Origin: Streptomyces sp. NRRL S-340
GTDB taxonomy: Bacteria; Actinomycetota; Actinomycetes; Streptomycetales; Streptomycetaceae
Direction of reading: 5' to 3'
Assembly (NCBI RefSeq): GCF_000720185.1
Contig: NZ_JOIY01000018.1
Coordinates: 65,456 to 129,455, forward strand
DNA: 64,000 nucleotides
In this document: positions 8,056 through 16,116 of the stretch, in pieces
How positions within the stretch are numbered: position 1 is the stretch's first letter
Layout: each line of letters starts with the position of its first letter
Translations under genes and position numbers: made by a program
The notes under the pieces: generated by a model
The model's database searches: none
Seen by the model: only the letters and a program-made list of their open reading frames with translations
What the model was told of the DNA's origin: nothing

Positions 8056-9639
8056 TCACTGCCCGACCCGTCCCGGCTGCAGCACCTGGGTGAACAGCAC
8101 GCCACCGTCCTGCTCCCGCAGCCGGACCGTCAGTTCGCCGCTGTCGCCGTCGATGTCGACCTCGCCGAAGAACTGGTAGCCCTCGGCGGGCGAGACGTCG
8201 GCCACGGCCGGCGCCTTGACGAACACCCGGTCGGGACCGAACGTCCCGTCGAGCGCACTGGCCGGGAAGGCACCCGCGTTGAGCGGGCCGGAGACGAACT
8301 CCCAGAACGGCGCGAAGTCCTTGAAGGCCGCCCGCGAGGGGTCGTAGTGCTGCGCCGAGGTGTGGTGGACGTCCGCGGTCAGCCACACCGTGCCGGTGAT
8401 CCGCCGGTGCTTGACGAACCGCAGCAACTCGGCGATCTGCAGCTCCCGGCCGAGCGGCGCGCCCGGATCGCCCTGCGCGACCGCCTCGAAGTTCGGCCGG
8501 CCCTCGACCCCGTCGGGCACGACCAGCCCCAGCGGCATGTCCGCGGCGATCACCTTCCACACCGCCCGCGACCCGGCCAGCTCACGCTTGAGCCACTGCA
8601 ACTGCTCGCGGCCCAGGATGCCCTGCGGGTCGCTCCTCTGGTCGTCGGGCGAGTTGGCGTTGCGGTAGGTCCGCATGTCCAGCACGAACACGTCCAGCAG
8701 CGGACCGTGATGGTGGACGCGGTAGATCCGGCCGTCCGGACGGCCGCTGACCGTGGAGACGGGGAAGTACTCGGAGAAGGCCCGCCGGGCCCGCCGCGCC
8801 AGGTCGTCGAGCCGCGTGCCGGCGGGGTAGGGGGTGCCGCCGCCGATGACCTCGCCGGGGTACCAGTTGTTGCGGACCTCGTGGTCGTCCCACTGGATGA
8901 TGCCGGGCACCTGCGCGTTGAACCGGCGCAGCGCCCCGTCCAGCAGGTTGTAGCGGAAGTTGCCGCGGTAGTCGTCAAGGGAGACGGCGACGTGCGACTT
9001 CTCCTCGGTGGTGACGCTCCGGTAGACGCCGCCGTCCGGCAGGGCGGCCGTCGCCTGGATCGGGCCGTCGGCGTAGATGTTGTCGCCGCTGCACAGGAAG
9101 AAGTCCGGATCCAGCTTCGCCATGGCGTCGAAGATGCGGTAGCCGCCGATCGACTCGTTGATGCCCCAGCCCTGCCCGGCCAGGTCACCCGACCACACGA
9201 ACCGGACGCCCTGGCGGCGGCGTGCGGGGGCGGTGCGGAAGGTGCCGTACGCCGGTTCGCCGGTGCGGCGCGGGTCGTGCGGGTCGGCCAGGAGCACGCG
9301 GTAGTGGATCTGCTCGCCCGGCGGCAGCCCGTGCAGCCGGGCCGTGCCCGTGAAGTCGGTGCCGGCGCCGAGGAGCGGCCCGTGCCATCTGCGGGGGTCG
9401 CGGAACGACTCGGTGGCGGACGTCTCGACGATCATCCGGGCCGGGCGGTCCGCACGCACCCAGACCAGACCCGAGTCGGCGGTCACGTCGCCCGCCTGCA
9501 CGCCCCAGTCCGCCCGGGGACGGCCGGACAGGGCCAGCGCCGGTGCCGCGCCGAGCGCGCCGGGCAGGGTCAGGGCCGCCGACGCGGCCAGCGAGCCGCG
9601 CAGCACGCTGCGGCGGCCGGGAAGCGGACGAGGGGACAT
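8056..9639 (-). CDS. phoD: PhoD-type alkaline phosphatase/phosphodiesterase, Tat-exported
   Basis: A 527-residue PhoD-family enzyme that releases phosphate from organic esters outside the cell. It opens with a twin-arginine signal: Arg9-Arg10 in GRRSVLRGSLA, then a hydrophobic stretch ending in ALA. Metal-ligand motifs are WSGDLAGQGW, CSGDNIYADG, QWDDHEVRNNW and TADVHH, matching the calcium/iron PhoD active site. ATG 9639 has GGAGG 7 nt upstream. A two-unit PHO box lies 66 nt before it, so PhoP control under phosphate limitation is well supported. Length is typical. The gene is monocistronic. Confidence 0.93.
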   Translation of the reverse strand: MSPRPLPGRRSVLRGSLAASAALTLPGALGAAPALALSGRPRADWGVQAGDVTADSGLVWVRADRPARMIVETSATESFRDPRRWHGPLLGAGTDFTGTARLHGLPPGEQIHYRVLLADPHDPRRTGEPAYGTFRTAPARRRQGVRFVWSGDLAGQGWGINESIGGYRIFDAMAKLDPDFFLCSGDNIYADGPIQATAALPDGGVYRSVTTEEKSHVAVSLDDYRGNFRYNLLDGALRRFNAQVPGIIQWDDHEVRNNWYPGEVIGGGTPYPAGTRLDDLARRARRAFSEYFPVSTVSGRPDGRIYRVHHHGPLLDVFVLDMRTYRNANSPDDQRSDPQGILGREQLQWLKRELAGSRAVWKVIAADMPLGLVVPDGVEGRPNFEAVAQGDPGAPLGRELQIAELLRFVKHRRITGTVWLTADVHHTSAQHYDPSRAAFKDFAPFWEFVSGPLNAGAFPASALDGTFGPDRVFVKAPAVADVSPAEGYQFFGEVDIDGDSGELTVRLREQDGGVLFTQVLQPGRVGQ

Positions 9640-9704
9640 GGTGGGGCCTCCAGGGGCGAGATCCGGCCGGTGTTCGCAGCCACACCTACTGGTGCGGTAC
9701 GGCG

Positions 9705-9726
9705 AACACGCGAACCGCAGGTGAAC
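9705..9726 (-). promoter_or_regulatory. PHO box (two 11-nt direct repeat units)
   Basis: Read on the minus strand, GTTCACCTGCG (9726-9716) is followed directly by GTTCGCGTGTT (9715-9705). Streptomyces PhoP binds contiguous 11-nt direct repeats whose first seven bases resemble GTTCACC, so both units fit in sequence, length and head-to-tail order. The site is 66 nt before the phoD start codon, where it could cover the -35 region. Confidence 0.85.
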
Positions 9727-9875
9727 ACCGGCCGCGCGCTCGGCCCGGCGGCGGGCTCCCCCCGACCGGCGACCCGCTGCCCGGTCAATGCCCGCCGGAC
9801 AAAACGGTCCGCCGGCCAGGCCCGGTCCGCCGGACATACCCGGCCTGCCGGGGCGGCTCGCGTCCGCCGCCGGCC

Positions 9876-11447
9876 CTACGCGTCGGCCGCCTCCGCCATC
9901 AGCCGTACGCCCGCGCGGATCCGGGCCGGCGGCAGGTGGGCGTACCCCAGGACGAGGCACACGCCTGGCCCGGCGTCGTCACGTCCCCGGTCCGCCGCCG
10001 CGCCGGTCACGCCGCCGGGACGCGTCCGAGTGGTCCCCCCGCTCCGGGTGTCCGTGTCCGGGGCGGCGCCCGGGACCGTGGCCGGCCGGCCCGCGCCGCG
10101 CTCCGGGATCGTGTCCGCACGCGCGTGCGTGTACGCCGTCAGCGTGCGCACCGCGACACCGGCGGCGCTCGCGCGGGTGAGGAACCGGTCCTCCGGGCCG
10201 TAGCGTCGCGGCAGGGCGGCGATCAGGTGCAGACCGGCCGCGATCCCCGAGAGCCGTACGCCGGGGAAGTGCTCCCGCAGGGCGGCGACGAGCGTGTCCC
10301 GGCGTTCCCGGTAGGCGCGCTGGCAGCGGCGCAGCTGACGGTCGTAGTCGCCCCGCTCGACGAAGTGGGCGAACAGCGCCTGGTCGACGGTCGGATGACC
10401 GAGGTCCATGGTCCGCTTGCGCTCGACGACCTCGTCGGCCAGGGAGTCGGGCACGAGCAGCCACCCCAGCCGCAGCCCGGGCGCCAGGGACTTGCTGACC
10501 GAGCCCGCGTAGACGACGTGCTCGGGGTCCAGGCCCTGGAGCGCCCCGACCGGGGCACGGTCGTAGCGGAAGTCGCCGTCGTAGTCGTCCTCGAAGACCA
10601 GGCCGTCCACCGACCGGGCCCAGTCCAGCAGTTCGGTGCGGCGCCGGGCGGAGCACGCGATGCCGGTGGGGAACTGGTGCGACGGCGTGGTCACCACGGC
10701 CCGTAGCCCCGCGCGGTGCAGCGGCCCGAGGGCCGGACCCTGCGCGTCCAGCGGCAGCGGGACGGTGCCCACGCCGACGGAGGCGTACAGGGCGCTGTGC
10801 TGCGGGCTGCCGGGGTCCTCGACGCCGACCAGCCGCGTACCGCGCGCGTGCAGTACGGAGCCGAGCAGGCAGGTGGCCTGGGCCACGCCCGAGACGACCA
10901 CGATCCGCTCGGGGTCGGCGACGACGCCCCGGCGCCGCGTGAGCAGCCCGGCCAGGGCCGTGCGCAGCCGGGGCAGCCCGCGCGGGTCCGGGTAGCCCAG
11001 GTCGTGATGGGGGAGGTCCGCCAGCACGGCGCGGTGCGCGGCGGCCCACGCGGTGCGCGGGAACAGGGACAGGTCGGGTGTGCCGGGCACGAAGTCGGCG
11101 CGGGCGCCCGGGGCTCGGGGAGCGAGGTCACGCGCGCGCGGGCGGGCCGCCCGGACGGCCCCGCCCACCCAGGTGCCCGCGCCGCGCCCGCTGCGCAGGT
11201 AGCCCTCCGCCGTCAGCTGCTCGTACGCCTCCGTGACCAGCCCCCGCGACACCCCGAGGTCCGCCGCGAGGTCACGGCTGGAGGGCAGCCGCGTTCCCGG
11301 GGCGAGCCGGCCCGAGCGGACCGCCTCACGCAGCGCCGCCTGGAGCGTGCGTCCGCGCGCGCGGGCGGGCGCGGACGCGGCCGGCAGCAGCAGCTCCCAG
11401 GCGGCGGTGCCGGTCAGCCCGCGCGGATTGGTCCCCGATGACGTCAT
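9876..11447 (-). CDS. MocR-type (GntR HTH + aminotransferase-like) regulator
   Basis: A 523-residue MocR/PdxR-type regulator. The GntR winged helix is at about residues 30-95 (LPSSRDLAADLGVSRGLVTEAYEQL) and is joined to a fold-type I aminotransferase domain, with Asp in FEDDYDGDFRYDR and the PLP lysine in AGSVSKSLAPGLRLGW. Such proteins usually sense PLP or an amino-acid adduct and do not catalyse. Between about residues 445 and 493, before the conserved end GYAHLPP, there is an unusual Gly/Thr/Arg/Asp-rich insertion that looks disordered. It is divergent from the EamA exporter at 11495, its probable target. Confidence 0.92.
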   Translation of the reverse strand: MTSSGTNPRGLTGTAAWELLLPAASAPARARGRTLQAALREAVRSGRLAPGTRLPSSRDLAADLGVSRGLVTEAYEQLTAEGYLRSGRGAGTWVGGAVRAARPRARDLAPRAPGARADFVPGTPDLSLFPRTAWAAAHRAVLADLPHHDLGYPDPRGLPRLRTALAGLLTRRRGVVADPERIVVVSGVAQATCLLGSVLHARGTRLVGVEDPGSPQHSALYASVGVGTVPLPLDAQGPALGPLHRAGLRAVVTTPSHQFPTGIACSARRRTELLDWARSVDGLVFEDDYDGDFRYDRAPVGALQGLDPEHVVYAGSVSKSLAPGLRLGWLLVPDSLADEVVERKRTMDLGHPTVDQALFAHFVERGDYDRQLRRCQRAYRERRDTLVAALREHFPGVRLSGIAAGLHLIAALPRRYGPEDRFLTRASAAGVAVRTLTAYTHARADTIPERGAGRPATVPGAAPDTDTRSGGTTRTRPGGVTGAAADRGRDDAGPGVCLVLGYAHLPPARIRAGVRLMAEAADA

Positions 11448-11450
11448 GGA

Positions 11451-11470
11451 AGTGGACCTTAAACCGGACC
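11451..11470. promoter_or_regulatory. candidate MocR operator (direct repeat of GGACC)
   Basis: AGTGGACC (11451-11458) and CCGGACC (11464-11470) flank an AT-rich TTAAA in the 47-nt divergent gap. The first half resembles the AGTGGNC-type box I recall for actinobacterial PdxR/MocR proteins, and the repeat sits just upstream of the -10 at 11482. Confidence 0.4.
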
Positions 11471-11481
11471 GCCGCGCTGCC

Positions 11482-11487
11482 TAGCGT
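11482..11487 (+). promoter_or_regulatory. -10 of a leaderless promoter (EamA gene)
   Basis: TAGCGT is followed by 7 nt and then ATG 11495, with no ribosome site between, so the message probably starts at the initiation codon. Confidence 0.5.
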
Positions 11488-11494
11488 CGCCGTC

Positions 11495-12661
11495 ATGAAC
11501 GCCACCACCTCGCGCGGGGCGCTGCTCGCCGCGCTCGCCTGCCTCCTCGTCGGAGGGTCCTTCACCGCCAACAGCGTCCTCGGGCACTACCCCTGGGCGG
11601 GGGGCCAGTTCCTGCGCTACGCACTGGCCTGTCTGCTGCTCATGCCGCTCGCCGGACGGGGCGCGGCGGCCCGGCTGCGGTGGCTGACCCCGCGCCGGTG
11701 GGCCCGGCTCGCGCTGCTCGCCGCGGTGGGCATGGTCGGTTTCAACCTGGCCGTCATCGCCGCCGAGCGCACCGCCGAACCGGCCGTGCCCGGCGTCTTC
11801 GTCGGCTGCGCCCCGGTGGTCGTGGCGGTCCTCGTGCCGCTCCTGGAAGGACGCCGCCCGCGGCGGACCGTGCTCCAGGGCGCCTGCCTGGTCGCCGTCG
11901 GTGCCCTCGCGGTGCAGGGCTGGGGCCACACCGACGGCGCCGGGATCGCCTTCTCCGCGGGGGCGCTGGCGGGCGAGGCCGGTTTCGCGGTCCTCGCGGT
12001 GCCCGTGCTGTCTCCGCTCGGGCCCCGGCTGCTGTCGGCGGTGGTGTGCGCCGTCGCCGCCGTGGAGTCGGCGGCCGTGGGGCTCCTGCTCGACGGCGGC
12101 GCCTGGCTGCGGCGCCCGGACGCGGGTGAGGCCGCCGCGCTGCTGTGGCAGGCGGCGGTCGTGACCGTCGTCGGCTTCGTGTGCTGGTACATGGGCGTGC
12201 AGCGGATCGGCGCCGAGCGCGCCACGCTTTTCTCGGGCCTCATCCCGGTCGCCGCCGCCTGCTCCGCGCCCCTGGCCGGCACCGGTTCCTACGGCGCTGC
12301 CCAGGCCGTGGGCAGCGCCCTGGTCGGCACCGGGGTCGCCGTGGGCTCCGGGGCGCTGCGGCGGGCCCGGCGGCGCTCAGCGGCTCCCGTCGAGGAGCAC
12401 CCGCGCGACCAGCGCCGGATCGTCGTTCATCGGGACGTGTCCGCAGCCGGGCAGCCGCACCAGCCGGGCCCGCGGGACGGTCTGCTTGGCGCGCACGCCC
12501 TGCCGGGGGATCAGCAGACGGTCCTTGGTGCCCCAGGCCACGGTGACGGGGATGCCCGGGATGTCGTCGGTGAACCGGACCCCGACGCCCGCCCTGAGCG
12601 TCTCCTCGAAGCCGGTGGCCTGCGCCAGGGCCAGCGTCTCGGCGACCACGGCCTCGGGTGA
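11495..12661 (+). CDS. EamA/DMT-family exporter with an overlong C-terminus
   Basis: A drug/metabolite-type exporter of the inner membrane. About ten hydrophobic segments fill residues 5-295, including ALLAALACLLVGGSFTANSV and FVCWYMGVQRIGAERATLFS, the latter typical of the second EamA repeat. Family members end near 300 residues, which here would be about 12390 after RRARRRSAAP. Instead the frame stays open to 12661, giving 388 residues; the extra 90 are hydrophilic and antisense to the hydrolase gene at 12377-13207. The ancestral stop was probably lost, or the tail is degraded. Divergence from MocR suggests export of an amine or amino-acid metabolite. Confidence 0.82.
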   Translation: MNATTSRGALLAALACLLVGGSFTANSVLGHYPWAGGQFLRYALACLLLMPLAGRGAAARLRWLTPRRWARLALLAAVGMVGFNLAVIAAERTAEPAVPGVFVGCAPVVVAVLVPLLEGRRPRRTVLQGACLVAVGALAVQGWGHTDGAGIAFSAGALAGEAGFAVLAVPVLSPLGPRLLSAVVCAVAAVESAAVGLLLDGGAWLRRPDAGEAAALLWQAAVVTVVGFVCWYMGVQRIGAERATLFSGLIPVAAACSAPLAGTGSYGAAQAVGSALVGTGVAVGSGALRRARRRSAAPVEEHPRDQRRIVVHRDVSAAGQPHQPGPRDGLLGAHALPGDQQTVLGAPGHGDGDARDVVGEPDPDARPERLLEAGGLRQGQRLGDHGLG

Positions 12662-13207
12662 ACGGCGGCCCGGCCGCGCGTAGATCGTGCTCGTCAGGAC
12701 GGTGCGGCCGGCCGCCGTGCGCGACAGCCGCTCGACCAGCGGCAGCGGCGTGCGCCGGGCGACGGCCCGCATGCCCTGGAGCACGCCGAACGCGTACCGG
12801 CGTTCGGCCTGGGACCAGAACCCGGCCGGGGACAGCGCCGTGACGGACCGCGCCCGCTTCTCGCGGCCCAGTTCGAGGGCCAGCAGTCCGCCCAGGGAGT
12901 TGCCGGCCACGTGGGGCCGCTCGATCTCCAGGGCTTCGCACAGGGCGCCGAGGGCGGCGTTCATGGTCGGCAGGTCGTGCCGCAGCCCGTCGGGCAGGGC
13001 GGGCGACTCCCCGAAGCCGGGCAGATCGACGCAGATCACGTCCCGCTCCGCCGCGAGGAGGTGGACCACCGGGTCCCAGGCCTGCCGGTGGTGGCCTATG
13101 CCGTGCAGCAGGAGCAGCGGCTCACCGGTGCCCACGCGCGCGTAGGACAGCGTCACGGTCCGCGGACCGTGCGCGGAGGGGACCGGGAAGGAGACGGTGG
13201 CTGACAT
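12377..13207 (-). CDS. alpha/beta-fold hydrolase
   Basis: A 276-residue cytosolic alpha/beta hydrolase. The oxyanion-hole motif is LLHGIGHHRQAW, the nucleophile elbow is GNSLGG with Ser104, the acid is in AWGTKDRLL and the base is His in GCGHVPMNDDP near residue 255. Length and motif spacing are normal. GAGGAG lies 5 nt before the ATG. It faces the EamA gene, and its last 285 nt are antisense to that gene's extension. The substrate cannot be inferred; esterase, lipase and C-C hydrolase activities all use this arrangement. Confidence 0.88.
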   Translation of the reverse strand: MSATVSFPVPSAHGPRTVTLSYARVGTGEPLLLLHGIGHHRQAWDPVVHLLAAERDVICVDLPGFGESPALPDGLRHDLPTMNAALGALCEALEIERPHVAGNSLGGLLALELGREKRARSVTALSPAGFWSQAERRYAFGVLQGMRAVARRTPLPLVERLSRTAAGRTVLTSTIYARPGRRSPEAVVAETLALAQATGFEETLRAGVGVRFTDDIPGIPVTVAWGTKDRLLIPRQGVRAKQTVPRARLVRLPGCGHVPMNDDPALVARVLLDGSR

Positions 13208-13218
13208 GGATGCTCCTC

Positions 13219-13245
13219 ATCGGGGTCATCGGGGTCATCGGGGTC
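13219..13245. repeat. 9-bp tandem repeat, three copies
   Basis: ATCGGGGTC is repeated three times head to tail just upstream of the hydrolase start codon, inside the likely 5' untranslated region of that gene. Confidence 0.8.
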
Positions 13246-13410
13246 AGGGGCGGGGCACGCACGGGGATCACCGGGACGCCGGGATCGCGAGCGGGCATCG
13301 GGTAGACAGCTTGTCAGCAATTACTACCGGCGGGTAGCCCCCCCGGCACACGGGAGCGCCCCCGTTCCCCGGGATCGTCTGGACACCGCCGCGCGGGTCG
13401 GCTGGGACGG

Positions 13411-13560
13411 CGTGGGAGCTCAAACGGCGGCCCCGCCACCCCGGTCCTGGCCGGCGGCGAGCCCGACGGCGTCTTCCGGGTGGGCGTCGCCGACGGCCGG
13501 ATCAAGACCGTCCACATCATCCGTAATCCAGACAAACCGGCGCCTCTCGCCGGCGTATGA
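13411..13560 (+). pseudogene. remnant of an ECF sigma factor (SigJ/ECF41-like) C-terminus
   Basis: The frame ending at TGA 13558-13560 reads NGGPATPVLAGGEPDGVF, then RVGVADGRIKTVHIIRNPDK. This matches the SnoaL-like C-terminal extension of SigJ/ECF41-type sigma factors, where DGE-DGV-x-x-x-V-x-DGRI and a final RNPEK motif are recognisable. Upstream of about 13411 the frame dissolves and there is no start codon, HTH or sigma region 2, so only about 45 codons survive. It is followed by a strong terminator hairpin that may have belonged to the lost gene. The reading is by eye. Confidence 0.55.
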
Positions 13561-13619
13561 GCCGCTCCGGCGAACCGGCCGGCGGCCCGGGGCGCCGCGT
13601 CCGGCTCCCGCGGGGCGGC

Positions 13620-13650
13620 CGAAGCCCCCGTCCGCATGACGGGGGCTTCG
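13620..13650 (+). terminator. strong terminator hairpin
   Basis: A perfect 13-bp stem with a 5-nt loop (left arm CGAAGCCCCCGTC, loop CGCAT) lies 60 nt after the end of the sigma-factor remnant. It also insulates the GntR promoter from upstream transcription. Confidence 0.75.
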
Positions 13651-13734
13651 CCGTCATGCCGTGAACGCCCGCCTGCGCGAACGCCGCGTGAACGCTGTGC
13701 GCCGCGGCGGGCCCCGGCCCCCATGCGGCCGATG

Positions 13735-13750
13735 ATTGGTCTTGACCAAG
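13735..13750. promoter_or_regulatory. dre-like palindromic operator
   Basis: The core TTGGTCTTGACCAA (13736-13749) is a perfect inverted repeat and differs from the DasR dre core TGGTCTAGACCA at a single base. It overlaps the -35 hexamer of the GntR gene at 13847. Autorepression by that HutC-type protein, or control by the cell's DasR, would both fit. Confidence 0.7.
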
Positions 13751-13770
13751 GGTGAGGGCAGCCCTATGGT
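13742..13770 (+). promoter_or_regulatory. vegetative promoter of the GntR gene
   Basis: TTGACC (13742-13747) and TATGGT (13765-13770) are 17 nt apart, a near-consensus housekeeping promoter. The right half of the dre-like palindrome supplies the -35. An AT-rich leader of about 70 nt with TTTAATAAAC follows before the GTG start. Confidence 0.65.
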
Positions 13771-13846
13771 CGCAGATAAGTGCAACAACCTTTAATAAAC
13801 AAGGGCGCTGAAACGCCGCCGAACCACGGCGATTGCGGAGGACAGG

Positions 13847-14608
13847 GTGGGGACCACGCAGCTGGAATCGGTGCCGGAGCCGAAGTACTGGCACCTGAAG
13901 ACCGTGCTCAGTGAGGCACTGGACTCCGAGTTCTCGGTCGGCGAGATCCTGCCCAACGAGCGGGACCTGGCCGCGCGCTTCGGAGTGGCCCGGGCGACCC
14001 TGCGCCAGGCCCTGGAACAGCTGGAGCTGGAGGGCAGACTGCAGCGCCGCCGCGGGGTCGGGACCACCGTCGCACCCCCGCGCGTGGGTGTGGCGGTCGG
14101 CGGCGAGCAGCACACCTGGCCGGGCACGGCGGACGACGCCTGGCATCCCGTGGACTGCGTCCAGGCGGTACCGCCCGCGGCTGTCGCCGACGCCCTGGGG
14201 GGCGACCGCGACGAGCCCGTGCACACGGTGCGCCGGTCCCGGGTGAGCCACGGCCAGCCGGTCGCCGCCGAGCTGCTGTACGTGCCGGCGTCCTCGGTGC
14301 CCGACCTGACCGCGATCGACGCGCCCTCGGGACCGGCACGCGCGCGTGCCGTGCTGCGCGAGCTGCAGCGCCTGGACCTGGAGGGCCAGGAACGGGCGGT
14401 CGAACTCGGCTCGGCCCGCGCCGACGACGCCAAGGAGCTGGACCGGCTGCCCGGCGCGCCCGTCCTCGTGGTGACGACGCGCTTCGTCGCCGCGGGGGGC
14501 ACCGCCGCGCTCTCCGTGGCCACCTACCGGGCCGACACCTGCCGGCTCACCTTCGGGGACTCAGGGCGTGTGGAGATCCACCACGGCCCGGAACGGAAGG
14601 CCTCCTGA
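13847..14608 (+). CDS. GntR/HutC-family transcriptional regulator
   Basis: A 253-residue HutC-subfamily regulator. The winged helix is at about residues 12-80 (LPNERDLAARFGVARATLRQALEQL) and the UTRA effector domain follows from about 95 to 240. Start GTG 13847 has GGAGGACAGG just upstream. Architecture and length equal those of DasR, but the sequence is a distinct paralogue. A dre-like palindrome covers its own -35, which suggests autoregulation. The effector may be a sugar phosphate, as for DasR and NagR, and the convergent ROK regulator at 14715 fits a sugar-related setting. No target gene is adjacent. Confidence 0.9.
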   Translation: MGTTQLESVPEPKYWHLKTVLSEALDSEFSVGEILPNERDLAARFGVARATLRQALEQLELEGRLQRRRGVGTTVAPPRVGVAVGGEQHTWPGTADDAWHPVDCVQAVPPAAVADALGGDRDEPVHTVRRSRVSHGQPVAAELLYVPASSVPDLTAIDAPSGPARARAVLRELQRLDLEGQERAVELGSARADDAKELDRLPGAPVLVVTTRFVAAGGTAALSVATYRADTCRLTFGDSGRVEIHHGPERKAS

Positions 14609-14714
14609 CCACCGGCTGACGGGCCTTTGCGCCGCCCCGCGGAGCGGCCGCCGCCGTGGAGCCGCCCCGCCGGGGCCCGGCGCCCAGCCCTGCGGGTGCC
14701 GCCGCCCGCGGGGT

Positions 14715-15872
14715 TCAGCGGCGGTTCGTCATCGTGCTCTCCACGGCGAAGAGCTCCTCCTCGACGTGGTCCAGGGCCAGCCGCAGGGCGCCCGTCGTCA
14801 CGGCGGCCTCGCCGAGCACCGACAGGGTCACCTGCGGGGTCCGCAGGCAGTAGCGGGCCAGTTCTCGCCGCAGCGGTTCCAGTACCCCGTCCAGGCCCGC
14901 CGCCCAGCCGCCGACCACCACCAGTTCCGGGTCCAGGGCCAGCACCAGTGCCGCCACGTCGTGCACGAGCCGCTGGATGAAGCGGTCCACGGCCGCGAGG
15001 GCCCGCTGGTCGCCTTCCCGGGCCAGGGCGAAGACGCCCGCCACCGCCTGCTCGTCCAGGGGGTGCAGCGGCTGGTCCGTGGTGGACAGGAGCGTCTCGG
15101 GCGTGACGTCCCGTCCCAGCAGGTGCAGCGCGCCGATCTCGCCGGCGGCACCGCCGAACCCCCGGTGCAGCCGGCCGCCGATCAGCGAACCGGCGCCCGG
15201 GCTCAGCCCCGCCAGCACGAACACCACGTCGTCCGAGGCGGTGGCGGCGCCCTTCCAGTGCTCGGCGAGCGCCGCCGCGTTGGCGTCGTTCTCCACCAGC
15301 ACCGGGCACCGGAAGGAGCGCCCGAGCCGTTCGCCCAGGTTCAGGCCCGTCCAGCCGGGCAGCGCGGTGCCCAGCCGCACGACACCGCCCGCCTCGACGA
15401 TCCCCGGGGTTCCCACCCCGACGGCCCGCAGCGAACTGCGCGGAACCCCGGCCCTGCGCAGCAGTTCGGCGACCGCGGTGCGCAGCCGCTCCAGGCGTTC
15501 GTCCGCGTCGGCGGCCTCGCCCACCTCCTTGGCCTGGGCGCCGAGCACCCGCCCGTCGAGGTCGGACAGGAGCGCCGCGACGCGGTGGGCACCGATCTCC
15601 AGGCCGAGCAGGTGCCCGGCCTCGGCCCGGAACCGGTAGCGCCGTGCGGGCCGCCCCTGACGCCGGGCCGCGCCCTCCTCGGCGGCCTTCTCGGCGACCA
15701 GGCCCGCTTCCACGAGGTCCTCGACGACGCCCTCGACCGTCGGCCGGGACAGGCCGGTCAGCCGGGTGATCTCCGTGAGCGTCGCGCAGTCCGCGGCACG
15801 CAGCGCGTGCAGCACCACCGCGGAATTGATCCTTCGCAGCAGCGAGGGATCCCCGCCGGTCAGCCGCCCCAA
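14715..15872 (-). CDS. ROK-family transcriptional regulator
   Basis: A 385-residue NagC/XylR-like ROK repressor. A MarR-type winged helix is at about residues 5-65 (SRPTVEGVVEDLVEAGLVA) and the ROK sugar-kinase fold follows, with LLGLEIGAHRV, VENDANAAALAEHW and GFGGAAGEIGALH. The CxCGxxGCxE zinc motif of many ROK proteins is absent, and the catalytic DxGGT signature is degenerate, so a pure sensor role is likely. TTG 15872 is chosen because GGGAGGA sits 7 nt upstream and the normal N-terminus GRLTGGDPSLLRR begins there. It is convergent with the GntR gene. Confidence 0.87.
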   Translation of the reverse strand: MGRLTGGDPSLLRRINSAVVLHALRAADCATLTEITRLTGLSRPTVEGVVEDLVEAGLVAEKAAEEGAARRQGRPARRYRFRAEAGHLLGLEIGAHRVAALLSDLDGRVLGAQAKEVGEAADADERLERLRTAVAELLRRAGVPRSSLRAVGVGTPGIVEAGGVVRLGTALPGWTGLNLGERLGRSFRCPVLVENDANAAALAEHWKGAATASDDVVFVLAGLSPGAGSLIGGRLHRGFGGAAGEIGALHLLGRDVTPETLLSTTDQPLHPLDEQAVAGVFALAREGDQRALAAVDRFIQRLVHDVAALVLALDPELVVVGGWAAGLDGVLEPLRRELARYCLRTPQVTLSVLGEAAVTTGALRLALDHVEEELFAVESTMTNRR

Positions 15873-16116
15873 CGTCCGTCCTCCCAGCTCGTGCGCGTGT
15901 TGGGCGGATCGTACTCGGCGCGGGCCGGGGCAGCGAGTGCCGGTACGGCGGGTGCGGTGCCGCCCGGGGGCAGCCGGCCCGGCCGGTCCGGTCCCGGGCG
16001 GGCCCCCGGCCCCGATCGCCGTCAGGCCCTCCGCCAGCGCAGTACTCCCGCCGCAGCGCGCGCACCCCCGCCTGACGCACCGCCAATTGTCAGTGGTGGC
16101 CGCTTTACTGGAACGC

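Noticed and set aside
13314..13724. A 136-codon minus-strand frame over the sigma-factor remnant
   Set aside because: It crosses the 13-bp terminator and has no motif; the plus-strand frame shows recognisable ECF41-type sequence.
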